Below, piece by piece: positions 16,141 through 25,288 of a stretch of DNA of 64,000 bases. Below the pieces are notes generated by a model. The model searched no databases. It was given only the letters and a program-made list of their open reading frames with translations, and was not told where the DNA came from. Every line of letters starts with the position of its first letter. The first letter of the stretch is position 1. The translations under genes and the position numbers were made by a program. Origin of the DNA: Gemmataceae bacterium (lineage in GTDB: Bacteria > Planctomycetota > Planctomycetia > Gemmatales > Gemmataceae); assembly GCA_009691845.1 (NCBI GenBank), contig SIAJ01000003.1:62001-126000 (forward strand), written 5' to 3'.

Positions 16141-16568
16141 TCGTGATCGTACCGGTCTGGAGCCAGGCGCAACCTCCACCGAGGCCGGCTCCACCAAGAT
16201 TGGAGCCGATCGCTGAAGCAAAGTTGCTCATGGAAGGGCTCGCTCATCCGAATTTCAAGGCTTTGGACCGCCTCGTAAAGGAAGAACCGATGGACGCAGA
16301 GGCCTGGCATTTTGGTCGGGGCCAGTCGCTTCTGTTGGCAGAGACCGCGAACCTGTTGATGCTGCGTCCACCGAAGTCACCGCGTGCGGAGGCGGCCTGG
16401 ATGGCTCGTGCCATGGAATTCCGTGATGCCGCGGTGAAAATGGCCAAAACTACCGCAGCGAAGGATCTTCCGAAAAGCCAGGCCGCATTGCTGAGTCTTG
16501 CGGCTACCTGCAACCGTTGCCACGAGACTTTTCGAGTGGAAATGCGAGTGAAGCCAGGTGAAAAATAG
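16107..16568 (+). CDS. Secreted c-type cytochrome with C-terminal CxxCH (cytochrome c'-like)
   Basis: 153 residues. ATG 16107 has GGAGG 7 bases upstream. A signal peptide (FMLTGLIVIVPVWSQAQ) precedes a Pro-rich linker and a helical domain, with a single haem motif AATCNRCHETFRVEMR near the C-terminus (about residues 136-140). That placement, with F-R after the His, is typical of four-helix cytochrome c'-type proteins. It overlaps the Rieske gene by 34 bases in another frame, so the two are probably co-transcribed and may exchange electrons. Confidence 0.75.
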   Translation: MFHARFMLTGLIVIVPVWSQAQPPPRPAPPRLEPIAEAKLLMEGLAHPNFKALDRLVKEEPMDAEAWHFGRGQSLLLAETANLLMLRPPKSPRAEAAWMARAMEFRDAAVKMAKTTAAKDLPKSQAALLSLAATCNRCHETFRVEMRVKPGEK

Positions 16569-16737
16569 GCCCCATCAGCCTCATCGAACCGACTACCGCA
16601 TGCCGCAGATACTAATCAACATGCTTGACTCACTCCCGCACTGACCGTAATCTGTCCCGGAATCGCGCAAGAACTCGGGACTTGCGACGAATTGCTACTA
16701 GAGTTCCTTCCCGATCTCTAACACCCCACATCACGCG

Positions 16738-17691
16738 ATGTCCACACCCGAAGCCACTCCTCCGGCCCCGGGAATTCCCGCGGCAGCCGACACCACGCCG
16801 GGATTCGATGAAATCCGCATCTACAGTCACTCGCCACTCTTTTATTGGTGGCCCGTGTGGCTGTTCGGCTTCATCTTCTCGCTGCTCACGCTCATCGATA
16901 ATCAGCGTCTGGTGATCGTGCCAGGGGATGCCCTGGCCGTGAGGGAAAAGGTCGGAGAGAACAGTCTCACCAACATTTATGGAATTCCTGAAAAACACGA
17001 CCACCTCACAAAACTGAGCGAGCCCGCGGAAGACCCAGAGAAGCAAAAGGTCCTCGAGAAGAATCCGGACTTCAAGGCGGCTCGCGACCGGGCGCCGAGC
17101 TCGGAGGTCCTCTCGATCAAACCACACGTCAGTCCACGGACCTGGATGGGGCCGACCTACCTCATCCTCCTGATCGTCGTGATTTTCGTAACCAATGTGC
17201 CTCTGCGGGGCCTTTGGTCCCTCGTCGCACTAATCGGCATCGTGGTCTTGGTGCTGCTCATTAGTCTCTTCAAATGGTGGGACACGATCCTGACGGCCTT
17301 CGTGGGCTTGCACGTGTTCATCAATCTGGCTGGCTATTTGCTCTTGAGCACAGCATTGTGTGCCGGTTGGTTGGTCTCCACTTTTATCTTCGATCGCCGC
17401 TCGTACATGGTGTTCACGCCAGGCCAGATTCGCGTTTGCGAGGAAGTCGGCAGCCGCGAACGGACCTACGACACGACCGGCATGACCATCGAGAAGCACC
17501 GGGACGACTGGTTTCGCCACATTTTCCTGGGTTTCGGCTCAGGAGACTTGAGCGTGCGAACGGCCGGTGCCGATCGACACGAGATTCTCATGCCGAACAT
17601 CGCCATGATCGGCTTCAAGATTGACCCGATTCAGCAACTCATTCGCCAGCGACAGGTCGACAGCACGGCGACCCACCGACCGGCCAGTTGA
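16738..17691 (+). CDS. Conserved membrane protein, function unknown
   Basis: 317 residues. There is a Pro/Ala-rich N-terminus, a first hydrophobic segment at about 35-52 (YWWPVWLFGFIFSLLTLI), a hydrophilic region (55-135), then three closely spaced segments (about 139-155, 161-180, 184-218). The C-terminal 100 residues (FTPGQIRVCEEVGSRERTYD, IFLGFGSGDLSVRTAG) look like a cytoplasmic PH-like/bPH beta domain. I do not recognise a named family. A palindrome followed by seven T (17744-17767) may end this transcript. Confidence 0.65.
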   Translation: MSTPEATPPAPGIPAAADTTPGFDEIRIYSHSPLFYWWPVWLFGFIFSLLTLIDNQRLVIVPGDALAVREKVGENSLTNIYGIPEKHDHLTKLSEPAEDPEKQKVLEKNPDFKAARDRAPSSEVLSIKPHVSPRTWMGPTYLILLIVVIFVTNVPLRGLWSLVALIGIVVLVLLISLFKWWDTILTAFVGLHVFINLAGYLLLSTALCAGWLVSTFIFDRRSYMVFTPGQIRVCEEVGSRERTYDTTGMTIEKHRDDWFRHIFLGFGSGDLSVRTAGADRHEILMPNIAMIGFKIDPIQQLIRQRQVDSTATHRPAS

Positions 17692-17704
17692 AAGCAACAA
17701 AAAA

Positions 17705-17727
17705 GGGCCCTGGCAATGCCAGGGCCC
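17705..17727 (-). terminator. Intrinsic terminator on the minus strand
   Basis: Perfect 10-base arms GGGCCCTGGC/GCCAGGGCCC with a 3-base loop. On the minus strand the hairpin is followed by TTTTTT, so it suits the acidic-protein gene that ends at 17805. On the plus strand no T-run follows. Confidence 0.8.
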
Positions 17728-17740
17728 CTATTAGAAACTA

Positions 17741-17798
17741 GCAGGCACACTCCGTGTGCCTTTTTTTCTTGAACGGCACACGGAGTGTGCCTCCTGCT
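17741..17798. repeat. Double palindromic repeat, family A
   Basis: Two internally palindromic units, GGCACACtccGTGTGCC and GGCACACggaGTGTGCC, face each other, with outer TAGCA/TGCTA flanks also pairing. The first unit is followed by TTTTTTT (17761-17767), so it could also terminate the plus-strand gene ending at 17691. Confidence 0.9.
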
Positions 17799-17804
17799 AT
17801 TCGA

Positions 17805-18254
17805 TTACTTTTCCTTCTCTTCCAGATTCACTTTGATCATCTGAAGATACAAGCCCTTCTTGTCCACCGACTTCGTTGCCAGGAATTTCTCGGCTTCAGC
17901 CTTCTCGTTGTAAGGGAAACGATCGAGTTCCTTGCTGGAGTTGTCGTAAACAACCCAAATAGCCTTTTGACGCGGCAACTTCTTGGTCGCCCGCTTCTTG
18001 GGGGCGGCAACCTTCTTGACCTTGACCTTTTTCTTCTTCTTCTTTTTCGGACCGTCCTCGTCGTCGTCATCGCCACCGTCGTCGTCGTCGTCGGCTTCAG
18101 CCTCGGCTTCGCCCTCAGCGCCTTCTTCGGCCTCTTCGTCTTCATCACCCTCCTCATCTTCGTCGTCCGTCTCTTCCTCTTCGGCCTTCTCGGTCTCCTC
18201 TTCGGGATCGACGCGTTGTTCTTTCCGGTTGATTGTTCGTTTGCGGCCCGCCAT
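17805..18254 (-). CDS. Acidic/lysine-rich low-complexity protein with conserved C-terminal domain
   Basis: 149 residues. After a basic start (MAGRKRTINRKEQR), residues about 17-68 are almost all Asp/Glu, interrupted by Ala and Gly. A run of seven Lys (PKKKKKKKVKVKK) and APKKRATKK follow. The last 50 residues form an ordinary domain: AIWVVYDNSSKELDRFPYNE, then KAEAEKFLATK and GLYLQMIKV. A strongly bipolar charge pattern suggests binding to nucleic acid or a basic protein; no family is recognised. An intrinsic terminator lies downstream at 17705-17727. Confidence 0.7.
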   Translation of the reverse strand: MAGRKRTINRKEQRVDPEEETEKAEEEETDDEDEEGDEDEEAEEGAEGEAEAEADDDDDGGDDDDEDGPKKKKKKKVKVKKVAAPKKRATKKLPRQKAIWVVYDNSSKELDRFPYNEKAEAEKFLATKSVDKKGLYLQMIKVNLEEKEK

Positions 18255-18411
18255 GTTCGTCCTCTAATCGGAGGGTTCGTTGCTGTGGAATCTACTTAGG
18301 ATAAAGGGAATTACTCGCCACGGCAACCCCATGGACCACAGGTGGTTGACTGCTACTCTCTTCAGGCTTAGGTTGATACTAACAAGTCTCTTGGCCCGAA
18401 TCGGCACGTGA

Positions 18412-19209
18412 ATGCTCAGCAAGCGAATCATACCCTGCCTGGACGTCGATCGCGGTCGGGTTGTCAAAGGTACGAATTTCGTCGGTCTACGCGATGCAGG
18501 CGACCCCATCGAGGTCGCCCGTCGCTATGAGGCCGAAGGTGCCGATGAACTCGTTTTCCTGGACATCAGCGCCAGCCACGAAGGCCGGGCGATTCTTCTC
18601 GACATGATTCGCCGGGTTGCCGAGCAGATCTTCATGCCCTTCACGGTGGGTGGCGGCATCCGCACGCTCGACGACGCAACGCAGATCATTCAGGCTGGTG
18701 CAGAAAAGGTCAGCATCAACTCCGCGGCCGTGAAAACACCGGAACTGATCCAGGAAGTGTCGCGAAAATTCGGCCGCTGTGCAACCGTCGTGAATATCGA
18801 TCCCCGGCGGGTCCAACGCGACGGACGAGAATACTGGGAAGTTCACATCAATGGCGGCCGCACCCCGACCGGCCTGGAAGCCGTCGCGTGGGCCCGAACG
18901 ATGGAGAACCTGGGAGCCGGCGAAATCGTACTCACGTCGATGGACGCCGACGGCACGAAGAACGGCTACGATCTGCCGATGACCGAGGCCGTGAGCAAGG
19001 CCGTCAACATTCCGGTCGTGGCCAGCGGCGGGGCCGGCAGCCCGGAACATTTGCGGCAAGTCCTGGCCATCGGTGCTGATGCGGCACTCGCTGCCAGCAT
19101 TTTCCATTACAACGAATACAGTATCCCGGAAACCAAGCGATACTTGGCCGAGCACGGCATCGCAGTCCGGATTGTGAAACCTCTCGAAACGAACTCTCGT
19201 CCCAGTTGA
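18412..19209 (+). CDS. hisF: Imidazole glycerol phosphate synthase cyclase subunit
   Basis: 265 residues. This TIM barrel converts PRFAR and ammonia from HisH into imidazole glycerol phosphate and AICAR in histidine synthesis. Visible landmarks are the N-terminal [19 protein letters not shown] with the catalytic Asp, [36 protein letters not shown] with the second catalytic Asp position, [20 protein letters not shown] and [13 protein letters not shown]. hisH and other his genes are not in the window. It lies 15 bases before pilT. Confidence 0.95.
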   Translation: MLSKRIIPCLDVDRGRVVKGTNFVGLRDAGDPIEVARRYEAEGADELVFLDISASHEGRAILLDMIRRVAEQIFMPFTVGGGIRTLDDATQIIQAGAEKVSINSAAVKTPELIQEVSRKFGRCATVVNIDPRRVQRDGREYWEVHINGGRTPTGLEAVAWARTMENLGAGEIVLTSMDADGTKNGYDLPMTEAVSKAVNIPVVASGGAGSPEHLRQVLAIGADAALAASIFHYNEYSIPETKRYLAEHGIAVRIVKPLETNSRPS

Positions 19210-19224
19210 ATCAGGAGCAAGCCG

Positions 19225-20400
19225 ATGGCAGCAGCACCCGCACCAGCAAAACCCGATACTGACCTTGTGGCAATCCCGCAGGACGAGAAGGTGGCGCCCG
19301 AGTTGGCGAAAGAGCCGGAGGTCAACAAGCTCTTCCGCATGACGATGAAATTCGAGGCGTCCGACTTGCACCTGAAGGTCGGCCAACCGCCGATGATGCG
19401 TCTGCGCGGCGACATTCGCAAGACCGACATGCGGCCATTGACTCAAGAGGACATGGAACGGCTGCTCCTGCCGCACTTGAAGCCCAGCCATCGCAAGATT
19501 CTTGAGGAAGAAGGGGGCGTCGACTTTTCCTACGTCGTCGGCAAAGATGAAGCGAGGTTCCGAGTATCGCTGTTCAAGCAGCGTGGCCGGCTATCGCTCG
19601 TCTCTCGACGCGTGAATAGTATCATTCCGACCTTCGAGAATCTGGGATTGCCCCCCGCGATTGAAGGACTTTGCAATTACAACGAAGGCATGGTGATTCT
19701 GGCCGGCGTGACGGGCTCTGGTAAATCGACAACCATTGCCGCCATGCTTGACTATGTGAACTCCCGCGAGCCGCTGCATATCCTCACGATCGAGGACCCG
19801 ATCGAGTTCACGTTCACGGACCAGAAATCATACGTCAATCAGCGCGAAATCGGTCTGGATACCAGGGACTGGAGCAAGGCCCTCAAGGACGCGGTCCGTC
19901 AGGATCCGGATGTGATTCTGGTCGGCGAGTTGCGTGACGTCGAAACCTTCGAGGCGGCCGTTCACTCGGCAGAAACCGGGCACTTGGTGTTCGGGACGAT
20001 TCACGCCTCAAGTTCGCCTACGACGATCAATCGCATCCTGGACCTTTTCCCGCCTGAGAAACACCATGCTATTCGGCAGGCGTTGGCAAACAACCTGAAA
20101 GCCATCGTCGCTCAGAAGCTAGTCAAAGGCCTGAAGAAGTCTCGAGTACCGACGAACGAAATCATGATCGTGAATCCGATGATTCGCAAGCTGATTGCCG
20201 AGGGCCGCGACAGTCAGTTGAGCCAGGCAATCATCATCGGCTACCTGGAAGGGATGGTCGATTTCACGGAGAACCTGAGGCAACTCGTGGATCGTGGCGA
20301 CGTGGATAAGGCCACGGCCCTGGAATTCGCCCCGGACCCGGAGAAACTGAAAATGGCACTCAAGGGAATCAAGGTCTCGGCCGCGGGTATTCTCAGCTAA
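19225..20400 (+). CDS. pilT: Type IV pilus retraction ATPase PilT
   Basis: 391 residues with AGGAG upstream of the ATG. After an Ala/Pro-rich extension of about 35 residues the PilT N domain begins (ASDLHLKVGQPPMMRLRGDI). Walker A is GVTGSGKST (161-169); Walker B region DPDVILVGELRDVETFEAAV and the His box TGHLVFGTIHASSS follow. PilT hydrolyses ATP to retract pili. It carries about 40 more residues than usual at the N-terminus. No other pilus genes are seen nearby. Confidence 0.93.
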   Translation: MAAAPAPAKPDTDLVAIPQDEKVAPELAKEPEVNKLFRMTMKFEASDLHLKVGQPPMMRLRGDIRKTDMRPLTQEDMERLLLPHLKPSHRKILEEEGGVDFSYVVGKDEARFRVSLFKQRGRLSLVSRRVNSIIPTFENLGLPPAIEGLCNYNEGMVILAGVTGSGKSTTIAAMLDYVNSREPLHILTIEDPIEFTFTDQKSYVNQREIGLDTRDWSKALKDAVRQDPDVILVGELRDVETFEAAVHSAETGHLVFGTIHASSSPTTINRILDLFPPEKHHAIRQALANNLKAIVAQKLVKGLKKSRVPTNEIMIVNPMIRKLIAEGRDSQLSQAIIIGYLEGMVDFTENLRQLVDRGDVDKATALEFAPDPEKLKMALKGIKVSAAGILS

Positions 20401-20414
20401 CTCAAAAAAAGAAA

Positions 20415-20438
20415 GCCCACGGACAACCGTCCGTGGGC
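20415..20438 (-). terminator. Intrinsic terminator between convergent pilT and MFS genes
   Basis: Perfect arms GCCCACGGAC/GTCCGTGGGC with a 4-base loop. Read on the minus strand it is followed by TTTC and TTTTTTT, serving the MFS gene that ends at 20465. It may also slow plus-strand transcription from pilT. Confidence 0.85.
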
Positions 20439-20464
20439 CTTGCTATTCGGAGGCTTTCTGAGCC

Positions 20465-22111
20465 TTAATGCCCGCCGTGGCTAATGTCCTGCGCCTTGTA
20501 TCCACCCTTGGACTTGAAGTACAAGAACAGGATGATGTAGCAGATCAACATGAATGTCGGGAACAGGGCCATCTTGGCGAGGGCGTCGAACTGACCAGCC
20601 TTCGTCGCAGCACCGATCTCGTCCTTCTTGGCCTTGGCGTCCTCAATCGCCTTCTTCGTCGCTTCATCGGCACCTTCCAGTTTGTCACCTGCTTTCGCTG
20701 TGACTTCTTCGACCTTCTTCGGTGAGATCACTTCAATTGTTTGCCCGAATACAGGCTTCGTGTCGATCACTAGTTTGGCCAAGGCCGGATTCTTTTCACG
20801 AAGTTCGGCACTGGCCGTTCGTTCTTGCAACGCCCCAATGAACGGGAAGCCGAGAACGCCAACCGCGATCATGCCAATCCCGGAGATCGCATTCAGTGTG
20901 AGTGCGCCACCCTTCGGACACTGCTCCGAGGTGATTCCCAGCATCGTCGGCCAGAAAAAGGTCTTGCCGAACCCGTATAACGTCGCAGCCGCAAAAATTG
21001 CGACCAGACCAGCGTTGCCACATTGCGACAGTGCAAACAAGCCAACGATGGCCAAAGTCGCACTGATGATCAGCAGTCCAATCGGAGACAGAGCGTGAAC
21101 GATTGGACCCGCAAAGAATCGCAAAACCATCATGATCGCCGAAGTGTAGACCAGAACCCACCCGGAATTGAACCCGGCAGCCTCCATTGGCTTTTCCATT
21201 AATCCACCGATCCAGCCGTCCGTCCCGATTTCCGTGATCGCCAACGGCATCATGATAATAATCAGGAAGCCCATAATTGCTCGGCCGAGGCTCATCGTGT
21301 AAGCCACAAATCCGATGATGGCCGCCAACCCAAGCCCGTACATGATCCATTCGTATGCAGGAAATACGAGTGCGAGTTGATGGGCAATCAAACCGAAGCC
21401 GATAATCGCACCGAATCCACCGAGTTCAGCCAACATTTGCCGATATCCGACGCCAGCTTGTTCGCGCTCATTGATGGGAAACCGGGCCAGGCTGAGCAGG
21501 AGCAGGTACACAACAGCCGGGATGGCGACAATTCCCACCACGATTCGCCAATCGCCTTCCTTGGCCACATTTCCGAGAGCGATGGTGATAATGCCGCCGA
21601 ATACGAGTCCACCGGGCCAACCCGCGTGCAGAATATTCAACCACTTTGTTTTCTGCTTGCTAAACATCGTTGCGACGACTGGGTTGATGAACGCCTCCAC
21701 GGTCCCGTTACCAAGAGCCAGGATCACGCTGCCCCAGTAAAGGAAGTTGTAACCCTTGGCCTTGGCCGCAGGCATTTCTTCAGCAGAGACCCCTTGAATC
21801 GCCTGGTAAGCAAGAAACGCCAAGCCAAGGTAGATCGCATAGCAGGCAAAGGAGAAGAACATCGCCACCCGATACCCGACCTTATCGATGATTAGGCTGA
21901 AAAGAACGATCGAAATAGCGAAGGGCCAGATGCCGGCTCCAATCAGACTGCCGACAACCTCTTTATCGAGGCCGAACTCGATACCCCAACGGGTATTGCA
22001 AAGGTAAATGCGGCTAAAGAACGCGAATGACGTCGTAACCAGGGCCATAAAGCAGCCGAAGAACACGAACTTGTCGTTCCGTTGATTGGATTCCAAAGAG
22101 TAGTCCGCCAT
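20465..22111 (-). CDS. Major facilitator superfamily transporter
   Basis: 548 residues from ATG 22111, with GGAG 7 bases upstream; a longer in-frame start is less likely. About 12 hydrophobic segments are present, for example FGCFMALVTTSFAFFSRIYL at the start, and GNGTVEAFINPVVATMFSKQ and LNILHAGWPGGLVFGGI as in sugar/nucleoside-type MFS permeases. A charged loop of about 90 residues (KKVEEVTAKAGDKLEG and following, rich in K, E, A) lies before the last membrane segment and is unusual. The C-terminus is HGGH. Substrate unknown. Confidence 0.85.
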   Translation of the reverse strand: MADYSLESNQRNDKFVFFGCFMALVTTSFAFFSRIYLCNTRWGIEFGLDKEVVGSLIGAGIWPFAISIVLFSLIIDKVGYRVAMFFSFACYAIYLGLAFLAYQAIQGVSAEEMPAAKAKGYNFLYWGSVILALGNGTVEAFINPVVATMFSKQKTKWLNILHAGWPGGLVFGGIITIALGNVAKEGDWRIVVGIVAIPAVVYLLLLSLARFPINEREQAGVGYRQMLAELGGFGAIIGFGLIAHQLALVFPAYEWIMYGLGLAAIIGFVAYTMSLGRAIMGFLIIIMMPLAITEIGTDGWIGGLMEKPMEAAGFNSGWVLVYTSAIMMVLRFFAGPIVHALSPIGLLIISATLAIVGLFALSQCGNAGLVAIFAAATLYGFGKTFFWPTMLGITSEQCPKGGALTLNAISGIGMIAVGVLGFPFIGALQERTASAELREKNPALAKLVIDTKPVFGQTIEVISPKKVEEVTAKAGDKLEGADEATKKAIEDAKAKKDEIGAATKAGQFDALAKMALFPTFMLICYIILFLYFKSKGGYKAQDISHGGH

Positions 22112-22362
22112 CACGTTACTCCGAGTCGATTGAGAGGGAGGCCTTTCGGCCACGGGTGGATCGTCGTTGCAGTTCGACTGTAGGCAGGTCCGAGGCACGC
22201 GGCCGGCTCATCAGACGTTAATCCGTTGCGAGAATCGGGTGCAGCATGCGAACTGGTGAAGGGGAATACTAACACCCCAGTGGGTTTGGTTCCAGCGGAA
22301 AACGAATGTGTGGAGTGGGATTTTTTGAAGTGCTGAGGATTTGACGGTGTTCTTCCTAATTT

Positions 22363-22420
22363 GGGAGGGCGAGGCTCCTGCCGAGCCGCAGCATTGGCTC
22401 TGCAGGAGCCTCGCCCTCCC
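22363..22420. repeat. Inverted repeat GGGAGGGCGAGGCTCCTGC, family D
   Basis: 25-base arms at 22363-22387 and 22396-22420 pair with one mismatch around an 8-base loop. It sits just downstream of the STN-like gene. Only one copy was found in the window. Confidence 0.9.
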
Positions 22421-22445
22421 GAGGACTTGTCTCTCGCTTTCGTCC

Positions 22446-23732
22446 TTATCTATTCAGCGTGTTCCCCATCATCCCGTGGACTTCGGCCGAGGCTTTCACG
22501 ATCAGGGCCCTGCTCGCGGAGTGGTAAGTGACATCGCCCTTGCCGTCGCTGCCGCCCCCCTTCCAGCTGTTCGGGTCGTAGCTGTCCTTGATCTGCTTGA
22601 TCAAGTTCTCCACGTTCTTCCTCTCTTGATCCGGATCTTGAACGATCGGTGCCGAGCCACGTCCGGGGATACCAACGAAGCCGCTGCTGAGTGGCGTTAC
22701 GAGGTCGCCGATGTAATAGACCCGCGTCTCCATCATCGAGGCGGCCTTGTCGCGTGTGACCACCTGAATCGTGTTGTCCTTGATCACGTAGGTGAGGCCA
22801 TGATTGGCCAGGGCCAGTTTGAGGGCCGTCTTCGCCGACACCGTTGTGCCCGGCTGGACCGTCGTCTGCGTTGATTGATCCACACCGGCATCGAGCATCG
22901 TGGCCTTGTCGAGAATAATCGGCTGCTTCATTGCCGAGGAAATGGCCTTTAGAACTTCCGAGAGCGGAGCGTTCGCTTTGTCGATTTCAACCGGCTCTTT
23001 CAGAGCGGCCAGCACGGCTTTCAGTTTCGGGGCCAATTGCGGCTTGCGGCGTTCCGTCTTCTCTTTCCAGTCGGCCGGCAATTCGTAGTCGAGCTTGGCC
23101 ATCGTGGCCGTCTTTTGCAGATCGACCAGTGCCAGGCGAATGTTCTCGGCCTGCTTGGCGTGGACTTCCTTGATGTCCTCAAGCGTCATCGTTTTCGTCA
23201 CCAGGTTCGGCAACACGATTGTGGTCGGATTCGCCGGGAATTTCTTGGTCAACGCATCGACTTCCTTCTTCGCCTGTACGGTGGAGCCAGCCTTCATGAG
23301 CGAGGCAACCGTATCCACGCTGCGGCGAACCTCTTCATCCTCCGCGATCATGGCCTTCACGCGGGCAACTTCGGCCTCTTTGCCGGGATTGCTCTCACTT
23401 AGCGTGATCGGCTTGTTGCCGCCGCGATCCACCCCGGCCAGGGCTGCGTTGAGTTGGGTACTCCAGGCTTCGACGTTCTTCCTGGGAAGAATCGGATCGT
23501 CGAGCAGCCGCAGGGCCGATCGGAGTCGTTCTCCGGCCCGGGCGTTTTGGCCAGCTTTTTGCAATTTCTGGGCTTCGGCCACGGCATCGCGGATGTTGGC
23601 CTCGACCCGCTGCATCGCGACCGCTTGCAACTTCTCTTGCTGCTTGAGCAACCCATCCTGTGCCGGGGCCACGAGAGTGGCGGTGAACGCCCCAATGAGC
23701 AAGGCCGGGATGAGGAGGTAACGAGTTCGCAT
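22446..23732 (-). CDS. Secreted protein with STN/secretin-like domain, function unknown
   Basis: 428 residues with a signal peptide (LLIPALLIGAFTATLVAPAQ). Residues about 25-240 are helical and charged. Then PVEIDKANAPLSEVLKAISS, PIILDKATML, ALKLALANHGLTYVIKDNTIQVV forms a short secretin/TonB N-terminal-type fold, followed by TRVYYIGDLVTP and an ASRALIVKASAEVHGMM end. This resembles the periplasmic N domains of type II/IV secretins but lacks an outer-membrane secretin barrel. It could be a periplasmic partner of a secretion or pilus system; no such genes adjoin it. Confidence 0.6.
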   Translation of the reverse strand: MRTRYLLIPALLIGAFTATLVAPAQDGLLKQQEKLQAVAMQRVEANIRDAVAEAQKLQKAGQNARAGERLRSALRLLDDPILPRKNVEAWSTQLNAALAGVDRGGNKPITLSESNPGKEAEVARVKAMIAEDEEVRRSVDTVASLMKAGSTVQAKKEVDALTKKFPANPTTIVLPNLVTKTMTLEDIKEVHAKQAENIRLALVDLQKTATMAKLDYELPADWKEKTERRKPQLAPKLKAVLAALKEPVEIDKANAPLSEVLKAISSAMKQPIILDKATMLDAGVDQSTQTTVQPGTTVSAKTALKLALANHGLTYVIKDNTIQVVTRDKAASMMETRVYYIGDLVTPLSSGFVGIPGRGSAPIVQDPDQERKNVENLIKQIKDSYDPNSWKGGGSDGKGDVTYHSASRALIVKASAEVHGMMGNTLNR

Positions 23733-23859
23733 GGCGAAATCCTTTGAGAACGATTCCCTATCACTTCAACGTACCCGGTTGGCGAAACGTTTGCGACCCG
23801 GAGTGATTATCGGTCGTTCGAGAGAGTTACGAACGATGTAGGTACAGCTGACACGACCG

Positions 23860-25197
23860 TCACGACCGGCAGTCCCTGAGAAGAGTTGGCCGCAATTCCC
23901 CGGCCAGGAACACCGAGCCGGCCACCACGATGCCATCGTCCGGGCCAACCTGGGCCCAGGCGGAAGACCACGCGTCTTCAGTAGATCTGTATTTGCGCGT
24001 CCCCCGTTTGTTCAGCGAACTTAGCAATTTTTCTACGACTTCCGGGTCCGCCGAGCGCGGGTTGCTCTGATAGCGGGTCAGATGAAAGTAATCGAACGCG
24101 GGAGCCAGGATTTCCAGCATCTCGGGGATTTGTTTGTCATTCGATGCGGCAAATACGAAATGTTTCTGGCCCGCGATCGGAAACGACGTCGCCAGCGTTT
24201 GCACCAAAGCCCGAGCCGATGCGACATTGTGGGCACAATCCAGCACAACCACTGGCCGACGCGAGATCAACTCCATTCTGGCGGGCCAAACGACGCTTGC
24301 AAACCCTGCTCGAACGGCTTGGTCGGAGATGTTCAAGCCACTCTTCTTCAACTCCTCGACTGCATCGATCACCCCGGCGGCGTTCGCTCCCTGATGATCG
24401 CCGAACAAGGCCAGCGGCAATTCTCCCCAGTCCCTGGCAGATGTGACCACTCGAACCGGGCTTGCCTCAAACGGCCGGCCGGGCGGACGGTGATAGTCGA
24501 AATCGCGGTGAATCGCTTGCACGGTCGTCGAATATTTGCGAGCTTCGCGTTCGATGATCGCCAGTGCTTCCGGATGATCGGCAGTTGTCACTACCGGGAC
24601 GCGTGGCTTGATGATCCCGGCCTTTTGATAGGCAATCTCCTCGACCGTTCGCCCCAGAATCGCCATGTGGTCGAGACTGATGTTCGTGATGATCGACAGC
24701 AATGGCTCGCAGACGTTCGTCGAATCGAATCGGCCGCCAAGGCCCACTTCGAGGACGGCCAGATCAACGCGGCGACAATCAAAATGCAGAAAACCGAGTG
24801 CGCTGATAATCTCAAAGAACGTCGGCGAACGGCTGGGGTCGCCGTCCGCCTCAAGTTGCTCGACCGCCCGGGCGACCTCGGTCATACGGGCGGCAATCTC
24901 TTCTTGTGCGATCGGCACACCATTCACTTGAACGCGTTCCGAAATGTCCGAAAGATGCGGCGAGGTAAATAACCCAGTTCGAAACCCGGCCGCTTGCAGC
25001 ACGGCCGCCAGGATCGCGGAGGTCGAGCCTTTTCCCTTCGTCCCTGTGACATGAACACAGCGAAGGCGAAGATGTGGATCGCCGAGCAGACGCAGCAACG
25101 CCCGCATTCGGTCGAGCTTCAAGTCGCCCGGCTCCGGTTGCCGTCGCTCGTAGTCGATCCGGCCATACCAGAACGCAATCGCCTCTGAATAAGTCAT
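23860..25197 (-). CDS. folC: Folylpolyglutamate synthase/dihydrofolate synthase
   Basis: 445 residues. The Mur-ligase-type P-loop GTKGKGS is at 52-58, followed by TGLFTSPHLSDISERVQVNG, LEVGLGGRFDSTNV, SLDHMAILGRTVEEIAYQKAGIIKP, FGDHQGANAAGVI and VLDCAHNVASARAL. These are the standard FolC blocks. The enzyme adds glutamate to dihydropteroate or folates in the cytoplasm. It is convergent with nothing and sits downstream of the ATPase module on the same strand, 91 bases from it. Confidence 0.93.
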   Translation of the reverse strand: MTYSEAIAFWYGRIDYERRQPEPGDLKLDRMRALLRLLGDPHLRLRCVHVTGTKGKGSTSAILAAVLQAAGFRTGLFTSPHLSDISERVQVNGVPIAQEEIAARMTEVARAVEQLEADGDPSRSPTFFEIISALGFLHFDCRRVDLAVLEVGLGGRFDSTNVCEPLLSIITNISLDHMAILGRTVEEIAYQKAGIIKPRVPVVTTADHPEALAIIEREARKYSTTVQAIHRDFDYHRPPGRPFEASPVRVVTSARDWGELPLALFGDHQGANAAGVIDAVEELKKSGLNISDQAVRAGFASVVWPARMELISRRPVVVLDCAHNVASARALVQTLATSFPIAGQKHFVFAASNDKQIPEMLEILAPAFDYFHLTRYQSNPRSADPEVVEKLLSSLNKRGTRKYRSTEDAWSSAWAQVGPDDGIVVAGSVFLAGELRPTLLRDCRS

Positions 25198-25288
25198 TAT
25201 CCCAAATGATAAATGAAAAATGCAAAAAGGAAGGCCACGATGAGCGCCTTCCCTTTCGCATTGATCATTTTACATCAATCGATCGCCG

